Below, one piece after another: positions 1 to 8,612 of a stretch of DNA of 32,522 bases. Source of the stretch: Blastochloris sp. (GTDB taxonomy: Bacteria; Verrucomicrobiota; Verrucomicrobiia; Methylacidiphilales; JAAUTS01); assembly GCA_012031345.1 (NCBI GenBank), contig JAAUTS010000015.1, positions 1-32,522 of the forward strand, given 5' to 3'. Within the stretch, counting starts at the first letter, position 1, and the number at the start of each line of letters is the position of its first letter. Both the position numbers and the translations under genes were made by a program. The notes beneath the pieces are model-generated. The model was not told where the DNA came from and did no database searches. It saw nothing but the letters and a program-made list of their open reading frames with translations.

Positions 1-604
1 ATGCGGCGACGCAGGTGAAGCTGCTGCGGGTGTTGGGAGAACGTTCTTTTGAGCGGGTGGGGGGGAACAAGCGGATCGAGGTGGACGTGAGGTTGGTTTC
101 GGCCACGAACAAGAATCTGGAGGAGATGGTGAAGGCGGAACGTTCCGAGAGGATTTATATTATCGGATCAATGTGGTGAAGCTGGAGTTGCCTGCCTTGA
201 GGGAGAGGCGGGAAGACATCGCGTTGTTGGCTCGGGCTTTTTTAGAGGAGTTTACGCGGGAGAACAAAAAGCCGGGTCTGCGTTTCAGTGTGAGGGCGGA
301 GGAGGCTTTGTTGAGTCATGGCTGGCCGGGAAATGTGAGGGAGTTGCGCACGGCGGTGGAGCATGGGGTGGTGCTGGCGCGGGGGCCGGAGATCCTGGTG
401 GGGGATCTTCCCCCGAATGTGCGCGGGGCGGGGGAGGGAATGATTCCGGCTCCGGGGACGACATTGAATTTGCAACAACAGGAAAAAGCGTCAATAGTCA
501 GGGCATTGGAAGAGTGCGGTGGGAACCGGACGGACGCGGCCAAAGTGTTGGGCATCAGCCGACGGACGCTACATCGCAAATTACATGAATATCAGTTGAA
601 CTAG
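1..604 (+). CDS. NtrC-family sigma54-dependent response regulator, 3' part, one frameshift
   Basis: The gene runs off the left edge, so the receiver domain and Walker A region are missing. What remains is the end of the AAA+ sigma54-interaction domain and a C-terminal Fis-type helix-turn-helix. Positions 3-139 encode conserved AAA+ sequence ([26 protein letters not shown]). From 140 a second frame carries [24 protein letters not shown] and the DNA-binding helix [10 protein letters not shown] near the end. The family motif G-x-FR-x-DLYYR shows the two frames belong together: one G is missing around 137-138. Such proteins activate sigma54-RNA polymerase from distant enhancers. It lies 40 bases upstream of an exopolysaccharide locus on the same strand and may regulate it, but that is inference. 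No sigma54 promoter was recognised nearby. Confidence 0.88.
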
Positions 605-644
605 GGAAGGAAGCTCCGGGTGTCGGGACGCGGAACTAGAAATT

Positions 645-2362
645 ATGGCCGATTTACAAAACGTGGTTTATTCGCTGGAGGTGGGAACGCTGCGGGTATG
701 GATTTTACGGGTGGCGGTGCTTTCCCTGGTTTTGATGCTGGGTGGCTATTATCTGGGTGTGCAGTTTAACGGCTTCAGCCAGCCGGAGGCCATGGATCAG
801 GCACAGGTGGCGCGGCAGATTGCGCGCGGGGAGGGATTTACGACCAAATTTGTTCGTCCGGTGATTTTGAAATATATGACGGAAGGCAAGTCCGCCTCGG
901 AGTTGAATTTACAGAAACTGCCCGACATGGTGCATCCTCCGGTCTATCCTTATCTGTTGGCAGCGGCTTTCAAGGTGACGGGGGTTTCGTTTGAGGTGGA
1001 TAAAACGAAATTGCTGGATTACAGCCAGTTCCGCCCGGAGATGGTGGTGGGGGGCTGAATTTGCTGCTGCTGGTGGGGGCGATCGCTGTTTTTTATGTCT
1101 GGATGATCAGGGCTTTCGATGACCGGGTGGCATTGTTGGCTTCGCTGCTGATTGTGGTGACGGATTTGGTCTGGCAATTTGCCATTTCAGGGTTGAACGT
1201 GCCTTTGTTGTTGTTGTTGGTTTCGGGCATGGGGGCGGCTTGGAATGAGGCGTTGCGGGCGGAGGAGGATGAGGCGGATGTGTGGGCACTGGTGTGGATC
1301 GGGGTGGCGGCGGTGCTGGGTGCTTTGGCGTTTTTGACACGTTATTCCATGATGGCATTTCCCTTGGCCTTGATGTTCGGGGCGGCCTTTAGTTTTCGGC
1401 AGCGGATTCCAGCCCTGGTCATCACGGTGTTGGTGCCTTTGTTGATTGCAGCTCCGTGGTTGTTAAGGAACATGCAGTTGACGGGGAATCCCTTTGGGTT
1501 TGCCTGGGTGGGGATTTATGCATTTGACTCGGTGTTATGGCGCACCTTCGGTGAACATCCTGCTGCCTACATGGGGTTGAAGCAACTGGTCAAGGCGGTG
1601 GTGTTCGGTCTGGGGAATCAATTGGAGAACATGGGTTATTTCTTTGGTGGGTTTCTGTTGCCGGGGGTCTTTTTTGCCTCGCTCTTACACACCTTTCGCA
1701 ACTCCGCGACCCAGATGTCCCGTTGGGTCTGGTTGATTGCGGCTGTGTTGTTGGTGTTGTTCAATGCCTCTGTGATCAAGCAGGCGGATCCGCAGGTTTT
1801 CCTGGAGTTGAACGGCTTGATTGTTTTGATCCCGATTCTGGCAGCTTACAGCGCGGCTTTTCTTTATACCTTGATGGATCGGCTCAAGTTGCCCTCGAAC
1901 ATTTTGCAGATTCCGCTTGTGGTTCTGATTGTGGGACTGCAGTTGATTCCGCTGGGTATCAAAGTGGTGCAGAAGACGCCGCCACGTTTTGCTTATCCAC
2001 CTTACTTCCCGCCGGTGCTCTTTTTCATCAAGGACTGGCTTGAGCCGACGGAATTGAAGTCGGCGGATATTCCTTGGGCGACCGCCTGGTATTGTGACCG
2101 GGTGAGTTTATGGATTCCGCACAGGAAGAAGGATTTTTATGAATTGAATGATTTCAAATTCAGAATATCGGCGATGTTGTTCACCCCGGAGACGAGCAAT
2201 CGCAAGATGTTGACCCAAATTCAGATGGGGGAATATGCGGAGTGGGCGCCGTTGATCAAGCGCACCAAGTTGGAGGATTTGCCCCTGCCTTTTGTGACGG
2301 CGTTGCCTCCGAATCCTGAACAGGATTATCTATATTTTTCGGATCGGGTGCGTTGGAAGTAG
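645..2362 (+). CDS. GT-C-like polytopic membrane glycosyltransferase, one frameshift
   Basis: Restored length is about 572 residues. The N-terminal part has a membrane helix at about residues 20-40, then an acidic loop (EAMDQAQVARQIARGEGF) of the kind found after the first helix of PMT/ArnT-like GT-C glycosyltransferases, which use lipid-linked sugars. The second part (from about 1058) has eight or more hydrophobic helices and a soluble C-terminal domain. The frames switch inside a run of six G at 1049-1054; adding one G gives MVVGGLNLLLLVG without a stop. It precedes an OMP, a Wzc and a Wza homologue, so a role in building or modifying an exported polysaccharide is likely. Substrate and linkage cannot be read from the sequence. 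Assignment to GT-C rests on topology and the acidic loop only. Confidence 0.6.
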
Positions 2363-2450
2363 CTGCTGGGGCAAATATAATTACGTCAATCGTGTTAAAA
2401 TATTTTACAATCTGATGACGTTGAACGGTTTATAACTTTCAATTTTCTTT

Positions 2451-2480
2451 TTGACGCCTAAGACAAGTCGAGCGTAATCT
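2451..2480 (+). promoter_or_regulatory. Candidate sigma70 promoter for the OMP/EPS export genes
   Basis: TTGACG at 2451-2456 and TAATCT at 2475-2480 are separated by 18 bases, in an AT-rich gap (2363-2519) upstream of the beta-barrel gene. A second AT-rich element with TATAAT lies near 2376. This is a pattern match only. Confidence 0.4.
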
Positions 2481-2519
2481 AAAGAAGTGTAGGTTGTTTG
2501 TCACCCTGCCCACTATTGT

Positions 2520-3734
2520 ATGAACATGCACCAAATTGCAGCTTCCAGGTTTCTATTCTGGCCCGCCAGCCTGACATTGGCTTTGGGGGCGTGTCTCGTC
2601 TCGCTGGAAGCTCAAGAAATCAGTGCAGGTCAGACAGGCACCCAGAAGCCTTACACCATCAGCGTTGGCTTACGGGAGGAATACGACGACAACATCAATT
2701 CGGCCTCCACCAATGAGCAGGGTTCTCTCAAGACGATTGTGTCACCCGGCATCGTCTTTAAATACCCGATGGATAACACGACCTTTACTTTCAGCTACGA
2801 CTTCGATGCGATCTACTACACCGATCGTGACGGAGACAGTTTTGACATGAACCATCTCTTCGGGGGTCGGGTCAGTCACAAGTTCAATGAACGCTTTGAA
2901 ATCGATGCGCGGGAACGTTTCCGCTACTCAGCCGAACCGGAATCCTCCACGGGCGGGGTGATCAATCGTCGTTTGGGAGATGGATTCACCAATGATGTCA
3001 GCGTGAATGGAACCGTGGGTTGGACCGAACGTTTCTCCACCGTGACGGGATACAGCAACACCATCACCTTTTATGATGACCCGATCATCGCTGCGTCGAA
3101 TGAATATGTGAGGCATGGGGTGAATCAGGATTTCCGCTTGACGGTTTTACCGACGACAACGGCGGTGCTTTCTTACGGTTACGACACTTTTGACTATGAA
3201 ACCAGTCCGAGGGATTATGATACTCATGTTTTCACGGTGGGTGCGGATCATTATCTCTTAAGGGAGTGGTTGATCTCGGCCCGGGCAGGGGGCGAGTATC
3301 TGGACAACAGCAATCCTCTGCTGGAAGACAGCCTGGGACCTTACGCTTCGGTCAAGACGGTCTGGAATTTCCTGCCCAACAGTTCGCTCACGGGGAGCTA
3401 CTCTTTCAGCACGGAGACTACGGACTCCGCCGCCTTCGGTAATCAACAGAGTCACAGTTTCAACATGAACGTGTCTCATGCCTGGACGCAACGGTTCTCA
3501 ACCAGCATCGGCGGAGCCTTCAAACTCGGAACCTTTGAACAGGATCAGGCTCTGGCACCGGGCTTGACTTCGCTGGAAGAGAACACCTTCTCACTCCAGC
3601 TTCGGGCTTCTTATGCCTGGACCAACTGGCTCTCGACTGAGGCCGGATACAATCATACTACGGTGGATTCGGATATTTTTGGCCGCGAATATCATCGCAA
3701 CCAGTTCTATCTGGGACTGCGCGGCACCTATTAA
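2520..3734 (+). CDS. Outer-membrane beta-barrel protein of the EPS locus (BBP2-like)
   Basis: The protein has 404 residues. An N-terminal signal sequence (about residues 1-31, ending near SLEAQE) is followed by a long series of alternating, aromatic-rich beta strands typical of a barrel, for example REEYDDNIN, FSYDFDAIYYTD and YSFSTETTD. The last residues end in an aromatic (LRGTY), as in many barrel proteins sorted to the outer membrane. The pattern resembles the BBP2 family of putative barrel porins found in exopolysaccharide loci. It sits directly upstream of the Wzc-type kinase, so it probably acts as an outer-membrane component of polysaccharide secretion. Start: ATG at 2520, with a second in-frame ATG at 2526; no good ribosome binding site distinguishes them. 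Confidence 0.75.
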   Translation: MNMHQIAASRFLFWPASLTLALGACLVSLEAQEISAGQTGTQKPYTISVGLREEYDDNINSASTNEQGSLKTIVSPGIVFKYPMDNTTFTFSYDFDAIYYTDRDGDSFDMNHLFGGRVSHKFNERFEIDARERFRYSAEPESSTGGVINRRLGDGFTNDVSVNGTVGWTERFSTVTGYSNTITFYDDPIIAASNEYVRHGVNQDFRLTVLPTTTAVLSYGYDTFDYETSPRDYDTHVFTVGADHYLLREWLISARAGGEYLDNSNPLLEDSLGPYASVKTVWNFLPNSSLTGSYSFSTETTDSAAFGNQQSHSFNMNVSHAWTQRFSTSIGGAFKLGTFEQDQALAPGLTSLEENTFSLQLRASYAWTNWLSTEAGYNHTTVDSDIFGREYHRNQFYLGLRGTY

Positions 3735-3746
3735 AATTGCTGCGCG

Positions 3747-3764
3747 GGGCGAGGTCTTTCGCCC
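3747..3764 (+). terminator. Short GC hairpin after the beta-barrel gene
   Basis: GGGCGA at 3747-3752 and TCGCCC at 3759-3764 form a perfect six-base stem with a six-base loop, 13 bases after the stop of the barrel gene. No T-tract follows, so it may be an RNA-processing or attenuating hairpin rather than a true intrinsic terminator. Confidence 0.3.
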
Positions 3765-3807
3765 ATCTTAACATTTACAACGGTTCCAACCTTTGCCATC
3801 ATGAATC

Positions 3808-6018
3808 ATGGCAGAGAATACTGAAGTCAGTCTCCATTTTAGTGACTATTGGCGGGTCATTAAAAACCGATGGCCGATCATCGCCATCATCTTTGTTTTG
3901 GTGGTAGGCACCACCTTCTTCTACGCCCGCTCTTTGCCGAAGATTTATTCATCCTCCGCTCTGGTCAAGGTCAGCACGGATGAAAACAAGCAGATGAATT
4001 TTATGGAGGCCTCCGGCCCAAACTTCAACCAGATCGATTTCCAGACCGAATTTGAAATCATTCAATCCAAGAAAATACTTTGGCCCGTCATTCAGGAGCA
4101 GCAGATTGACGTCCTCTGGGCGCAGGAGGCTGGCGTCCCGGTGGAAGAAATACGCAAGGACGAGGAGGGATTGCTCAGGCGTTTCCAAGGCTCGGTTCAG
4201 GTCACTCCCGCCCGCAACACCAAGTTGATTGAAATTTCGGTCTTTTACACCGATCCGGAAAAAGCCCGCGACTGGGCCAACGCCATCGCCCAGTATTATA
4301 CCAAGTATCGCGTGGATGAAATCGTAGGGGATAAAGGCGGTGGTCTCAAAGTGGTGGAGGAAGAGTTGGAGAAGCAGCGCAAATCCGTGGCTGAGGCCAA
4401 CCAAAAACTTCAGGACCTGCGAAAGCTCTACGACATCGACGAACAGACCACCAGTCCTGGACGCAGTGCCACCGTGACCTTGGAGGAGCTGGAACTTCAG
4501 CGCAAGGAAGTGATGTTGATGCAGGAAAAAGCGGATCTCCTGGCCCGCAGGGTGCGGATGGAAAAGATTCGTAAGCTTGGCAATGATGATTTGGTCAGTG
4601 CCCTGGGACCCTTGGGTTATGATGACGCGGTTCTTTCCACCTTGAGGCAGAATTTGATTCAAAGTCAGCAACAGGTGGAGAATCTTCAAAAACAGGGCTT
4701 TGCCGCCAACCACCCCAAGATGCTGGCCGCTTTGGCACTGGTGGAAAAAATCAAGGAACAGTTGGACAAGCAGCTCACCGGAATCCGGGCCGGTTTGGAA
4801 ATCGATTACAGCTCCCAGGAAAGCAAGACCGCCAGCATCGAAGCCGAGGTTCAAAGCCTGACTAAAAAAGTGAGGGAGAAGCGTTCACTCGGCGTGCGCG
4901 AAGTGGATGAGGCCAAGCGGAACTTGGTCACTCAGGAATCCTTGTTGGAAATCACCAACGCCCGTTACACCCAGTTGAAGTTGGAAAGTAAAATTGCGAT
5001 CGAACCGGTGGAAATCGTCTCGGAGGCGGAGATCCGGCGCAACCCGGTCAAACCCAACGTAAAACTTTACGTCATGCTCAGTGTCGCTGTCGGCCTGGTG
5101 CTGGGGGTTTCGTTGACCTTCTTTATTGAATATCTCGACACCAGTGTCAAATCCCTGGATGACGTGGAAAAATATCTGAATACCTCAGTGGTTGGAGTCA
5201 TTCCCCAGGGGATCAACACCTTGAATTTGGAAGGTCCGGACTCGCCCAACGCGGAAGCATACCGTATCCTCCGGGCCAAGATCGATCTGCAAGCCACGGA
5301 GAAAGGTGCCACCACTCTGACCGTGGTGAGCGGGGGGCCGGGCGAAGGGAAAACCACCACGCTCTTCAACCTCGCCTACGTTTGCGCCTACAGCGGCATC
5401 AGCACGCTCATCATCGACACCGATTTCCGCCGCCATTCGCTGAACTCGGTGTTGGGCATCGACAACCAACAAGGTCTGGCCGATTTCCTCCTGGGCTACG
5501 GGCCCCTGCACCAATACATCCGTAACACAGACATTCCGAACCTGCAGATCATGACTGCGGGCAAACTGCCTCCCCAGTGTATGGGAGCACTCAGTCCGGC
5601 CAAGATGTCGGAGATCATCGAAACACTTCGTCCCCATTATGAAGTCATCATGTTTGATTCCCCGCCGATTTTGGGAATCAGTGACGCCGCAGTCATCGTG
5701 CATGAAGTGGATATGACGCTGTTGGTGATTCAACATCGCCGTTACCCACGCAACATATCCTGGAGGGCTAAAAAAGTGGTGGAGGAGGTGCAGGGCCGCT
5801 TTACGGGGGTGGTTTTGAACAAGGTTCACCTGCGCAGTGACGATTCCTACTATTACTATACCAGCTATTATGGGTATAATAGTTACTATGAGGACAACGG
5901 ATCACGGAAGAAGGCCAAGCAAAATGCCAAGGTCAACAAGCAGCGCTTGGAGAAAACCTCTCAACAGGATAAAAAATTGCATCATGATTCCGAATCTTCC
6001 TCTTCCGACCGTTATTGA
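3808..6018 (+). CDS. Wzc/GumC-type polysaccharide co-polymerase with tyrosine autokinase domain
   Basis: The protein has 736 residues. Residues 1-45 hold the Wzz-type cytoplasmic start and first membrane helix; a long coiled-coil periplasmic region (about 170-410) follows, then a second helix at about 420-440. The C-terminal BY-kinase domain shows Walker A (GGPGEGKTTT, about 509-518), Walker A' (LIIDTDFRR, about 534-542) and Walker B (VIMFDSPP, about 613-620). The tail carries a tyrosine cluster (about 680-694, nine tyrosines), the usual autophosphorylation site. Such proteins control chain length and export of capsule or EPS by cycling between phosphorylated oligomer states. Kinase and co-polymerase are fused, as in Proteobacteria. 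The downstream wza-like gene starts inside this gene's 3' end. Confidence 0.92.
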   Translation: MAENTEVSLHFSDYWRVIKNRWPIIAIIFVLVVGTTFFYARSLPKIYSSSALVKVSTDENKQMNFMEASGPNFNQIDFQTEFEIIQSKKILWPVIQEQQIDVLWAQEAGVPVEEIRKDEEGLLRRFQGSVQVTPARNTKLIEISVFYTDPEKARDWANAIAQYYTKYRVDEIVGDKGGGLKVVEEELEKQRKSVAEANQKLQDLRKLYDIDEQTTSPGRSATVTLEELELQRKEVMLMQEKADLLARRVRMEKIRKLGNDDLVSALGPLGYDDAVLSTLRQNLIQSQQQVENLQKQGFAANHPKMLAALALVEKIKEQLDKQLTGIRAGLEIDYSSQESKTASIEAEVQSLTKKVREKRSLGVREVDEAKRNLVTQESLLEITNARYTQLKLESKIAIEPVEIVSEAEIRRNPVKPNVKLYVMLSVAVGLVLGVSLTFFIEYLDTSVKSLDDVEKYLNTSVVGVIPQGINTLNLEGPDSPNAEAYRILRAKIDLQATEKGATTLTVVSGGPGEGKTTTLFNLAYVCAYSGISTLIIDTDFRRHSLNSVLGIDNQQGLADFLLGYGPLHQYIRNTDIPNLQIMTAGKLPPQCMGALSPAKMSEIIETLRPHYEVIMFDSPPILGISDAAVIVHEVDMTLLVIQHRRYPRNISWRAKKVVEEVQGRFTGVVLNKVHLRSDDSYYYYTSYYGYNSYYEDNGSRKKAKQNAKVNKQRLEKTSQQDKKLHHDSESSSSDRY

Positions 6019-6643
6019 TTCCCAACCAACCCAGGCTCTGCGTCTGGTCCTGCTGCTGATACTCGGATTCCTGATGGTCTCCTGCTCAGCCGGACCTGGG
6101 GCTGGGAATGCCATCAGTTCCGACACGGTGTCCAGTGCCCAGATCAGGCCGAATGAGGAAAACGATTTGATCCGCATCGGAGACTCTCTGGATATTGCGT
6201 TGACCGGGGTGCCTGACACGGAAGGGCGCAATTTTGCGGTCAAGGTGGATGAGTCCGGCCAAATTTCCATGCCGCACATCGGCGGAGTGCCTGCCGCCGG
6301 ACTGACCACGGTGCAATTGAAGGATAAAATCGAGACCTTGTACAAAATTCAAAAAATCTACAACACTCCCAACATCACCATCATCGCCCAGCAGGCCCGT
6401 TTTGTCAGTGTGACCGGGGAGGTTCGGGGGCCTCAGCGTATGTTTCATTCCAAGGATCTGACCGCGCTGGGAGCCATCGCCAGTTGTGGGGGCTTTACAG
6501 ATTATGCCAATCGCCGCAAGGTCCGCATTCTGCGGGGCAATCAATTGATTGAATTCAATGCCTTGGATGCCCTGAGTGATCCTTCCCGGGATGTGCCCCT
6601 GCTGCCGGATGATAAAATTCAGGTGGACCGCAGCATCTTCTAA
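5984..6643 (+). CDS. Wza-family polysaccharide export lipoprotein
   Basis: The protein has 219 residues from the ATG at 5984, which lies 35 bases inside the kinase gene in another frame. The frame is open further upstream, but that sequence is the shadow of the tyrosine-rich tail, and the start chosen here gives a clean lipoprotein signal: hydrophobic core LVLLLILGF and lipobox MVSC with Cys34. The poly_export (PES) domain follows (IRIGDSLDIALTGVPDTE), then a SLBB-like segment (VSVTGEVRGPQRM, ILRGNQLIEFN) and a short end (LLPDDKIQVDRSIF). Length is at the short end for the family, with a single SLBB-like repeat and no long C-terminal helix. It probably forms the periplasmic/outer-membrane conduit together with the adjacent kinase and barrel protein. 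Confidence 0.88.
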   Translation: MIPNLPLPTVIDSQPTQALRLVLLLILGFLMVSCSAGPGAGNAISSDTVSSAQIRPNEENDLIRIGDSLDIALTGVPDTEGRNFAVKVDESGQISMPHIGGVPAAGLTTVQLKDKIETLYKIQKIYNTPNITIIAQQARFVSVTGEVRGPQRMFHSKDLTALGAIASCGGFTDYANRRKVRILRGNQLIEFNALDALSDPSRDVPLLPDDKIQVDRSIF

Positions 6644-6679
6644 GATGGGCAACTTCAACTTCTAGCCAGGAACAAATTC

Positions 6680-7042
6680 ATGCCTCCCAGTAAAAAAAAC
6701 GAGGATCTCAAAACGGTCAAAGCCTGCGCGGGTTTTGCCTTGGACAAAAAAGCGGAGGAAGTGGTCATCCTTGATTTGCGCGATTTGAATGGGCCTGCCC
6801 TTTTCTTTATGATTTGTTCGGGCAGTTCCGAGCCTCAGATCAAGGCCATCGCCAACTCGATTATTGAAGGAATGCGGGAGAAGCACCAGATGGGTCCCTT
6901 TGGTTATGAGGGACGCAGTGCCAGTCAGTGGATCATCCTCGACTACGGCGTGGTTTTGGTCCACATCCTGCACACGGACAAGCGGCAATTCTATCGCATC
7001 GAAGATCTTTGGAGCGACGCCAAGCGCATCAAGGTGGCGTGA
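6680..7042 (+). CDS. rsfS: Ribosomal silencing factor RsfS (Iojap/DUF143)
   Basis: The protein has 120 residues, normal for the family. It shows the RsfS core: the ALDKKAEEVVILDLRDLNG start, then FFMICSGSSEPQIKAIANSI, the GYEGRSASQWIILDYGVVLVHIL segment and the end FYRIEDLWSDA. RsfS binds ribosomal protein L14 on the large subunit and blocks subunit joining when nutrients are short. The start ATG at 6680 has AGGA nine bases upstream. The usual partners nadD or obgE are not adjacent; it follows the EPS genes by 36 bases and converges on the minus-strand gene at 7079. Confidence 0.95.
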   Translation: MPPSKKNEDLKTVKACAGFALDKKAEEVVILDLRDLNGPALFFMICSGSSEPQIKAIANSIIEGMREKHQMGPFGYEGRSASQWIILDYGVVLVHILHTDKRQFYRIEDLWSDAKRIKVA

Positions 7043-7078
7043 TTCCGAGTTGGGGCGAAAAGCTTTTGGAACGCGGGA

Positions 7079-7597
7079 TCAACGGTAGATGGTGGCTTCG
7101 AGCAGTCGGGCGGCCTCAATGTAGCCTTCATGCATCACACTGGCCCGGGAAGCGGCCATGAAGATGGCTTCCACCGCCGCACAACGTGTATCCGCTCCCA
7201 TGAGCCGTGCGGCGGCGTGGGGAACGGCATGTTCCTTCCCGCTCCCGCCCAGTTTACGGAAGGCGATGCCGTCCTCCTCCCCTAGCACACCATCGACCAG
7301 ATCGAAGTAGGCGGGATCCACAGGCACCCGGGCCATCTCCAGCAGGGCGAAGCCCCGATACACGCTGGCCACGTAGGCGACGCGGATGGAGCGTTGGTTG
7401 GCGTGAAGGTGGGCCAGATAGTCAGACAGCGAAAGTCCGCGATGCTGCGCGGACTGGATCATTTCTTCAGTGACATAGAGGCTCTTACGGGTCTTGGTCT
7501 TCATATCAGGGGGGTGATGGAGTTTACGCTCCTGATCGAATTCATGCAAAATGGACCAGGAACGATTTTCAAAAATGCTTTCCGCAGGCACAGACAC
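7079..7597 (-). CDS. Unrecognised, mostly helical soluble protein
   Basis: I do not recognise this family. The open frame gives 172 residues from a GTG at 7597, but an ATG at 7504 gives 141 residues and a more natural start (MKTKTRKSLYVTEEMI); neither has a convincing ribosome binding site. The sequence is rich in Ala and Leu, without signal peptide or membrane helix, and looks alpha-helical. A run such as EEDGIAFRKLGGSGKEH and an Ala-rich end (AAVEAIFMAASRASVM) are the most distinctive parts. It lies 36 bases from the end of the Gfo/Idh/MocA gene on the same strand and could be the last gene of that operon. Confidence 0.55.
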   Translation of the reverse strand: MSVPAESIFENRSWSILHEFDQERKLHHPPDMKTKTRKSLYVTEEMIQSAQHRGLSLSDYLAHLHANQRSIRVAYVASVYRGFALLEMARVPVDPAYFDLVDGVLGEEDGIAFRKLGGSGKEHAVPHAAARLMGADTRCAAVEAIFMAASRASVMHEGYIEAARLLEATIYR

Positions 7598-7633
7598 CAG
7601 TATTCACATGGCGGGGCTTTTGCAAAACCTTAA

Positions 7634-8611
7634 TCAAGCGATCCGGTGCAGGGCGCGATCCATCAAGTTCCGGGTGCGAAGAGCACTGCTTCCCGTGCTG
7701 CAACAGGTGGTGCCATGAAGCAGCGCGGAAACGACTTCCCGGATCAAAGGTAGTTGGATCGGGTCGGGATGAGGAATGTGGTAGGGAATCATCGCCCCGC
7801 GCTCAGGATGCCACTCCAGATCATCCTGACCGAAGATGGAGCATTGGAGACGACCGAGCTGGGTTCGCAGCTCCAGGCGATCCAGAGCCATCTCATCACT
7901 GAAATTCCACGAGGCCCGACCGGGAACTCCGCTGGAACTGACAAAGTGCATATCCACGAAGTCCTCCACTCCGGGATGTCCTGACAACTCGCGCAGTTCG
8001 CTGCGGAGAAAGCTCAGGGGCCCCAGCCAGTGATCGAGGAGATCCAAGGTGTGACTGCCGAGGTCAATAAAAAGGCCACCCCCGGAAAGCTCCGGCTGAA
8101 AACGCCAGGGTAGTGAATCTTGAGAGAGTTGGCGATGGATGGTGCTGCGTTGCTCGTAGCGGATTTCCCGCAACTCCCCCAAGCTGCCTTGTGTCAGTAG
8201 TTCACGGATTTTCTCAAAGCGGGGCAAGGCGCGTCGATAGTAGGCGACAAAGAGTTGTTGCCCTGCTTGGTCAAAGACGCGGTTCATTTCCAGAGCTTCC
8301 GCGTGGCTGCGTGACATGGGTTTTTCCACGTAACAAGGTTTGCCCGCCGTGGCGACTTTCAAGGCCAGGCTGGCGTGGGCTCCGGGCGGGGTGGCGATGT
8401 AAACCGCGTTGACATCGGGATCCTGGATCAGGGCATCGGCATCATCATACCAACGATCCACCCCGTGACGTCGGGCGTAGTCGGCGGCTTTGGCTGCATC
8501 CCGGCGCATGACGGCGAAAAGTCGGCTGCCGGAGATGAGATTAAAGGCGGGACCACTTTTTTTCTCAGTGACATCACCACAGCCCAGGATGCCCCAGTTC
8601 AGGGTCTTCAT
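7634..8611 (-). CDS. Gfo/Idh/MocA-family NAD(P)-dependent oxidoreductase
   Basis: The protein has 325 residues. The N-terminal Rossmann fold begins WGILGCGDVTEKKSGPAF, with the glycine-rich nucleotide-binding loop, and continues with VYIATPPGAHASLALKVATAGK. The family's catalytic-region EKP motif follows (CYVEKPMSRSHAEA). The C-terminal part contains GGGLFIDLGSHTLDLLDHWLG, with the conserved Asp and His of the substrate site. These enzymes oxidise or reduce sugars, inositols and related compounds; the substrate cannot be told from sequence. It starts one base after the stop of the glutaminase gene, so the two are almost certainly co-transcribed and translationally coupled. Confidence 0.93.
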   Translation of the reverse strand: MKTLNWGILGCGDVTEKKSGPAFNLISGSRLFAVMRRDAAKAADYARRHGVDRWYDDADALIQDPDVNAVYIATPPGAHASLALKVATAGKPCYVEKPMSRSHAEALEMNRVFDQAGQQLFVAYYRRALPRFEKIRELLTQGSLGELREIRYEQRSTIHRQLSQDSLPWRFQPELSGGGLFIDLGSHTLDLLDHWLGPLSFLRSELRELSGHPGVEDFVDMHFVSSSGVPGRASWNFSDEMALDRLELRTQLGRLQCSIFGQDDLEWHPERGAMIPYHIPHPDPIQLPLIREVVSALLHGTTCCSTGSSALRTRNLMDRALHRIA

Positions 8612-8612
8612 G

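Noticed and set aside
645-2362. Two separate membrane protein genes (645-1058 and 1061-2362)
   Set aside because: The frames abut at a G homopolymer and together make one GT-C-like protein; the second has no ribosome binding site of its own.
3949-4854. A minus-strand open frame of about 300 codons inside the Wzc gene
   Set aside because: It is antisense to a clearly conserved coiled-coil region and has no independent support.
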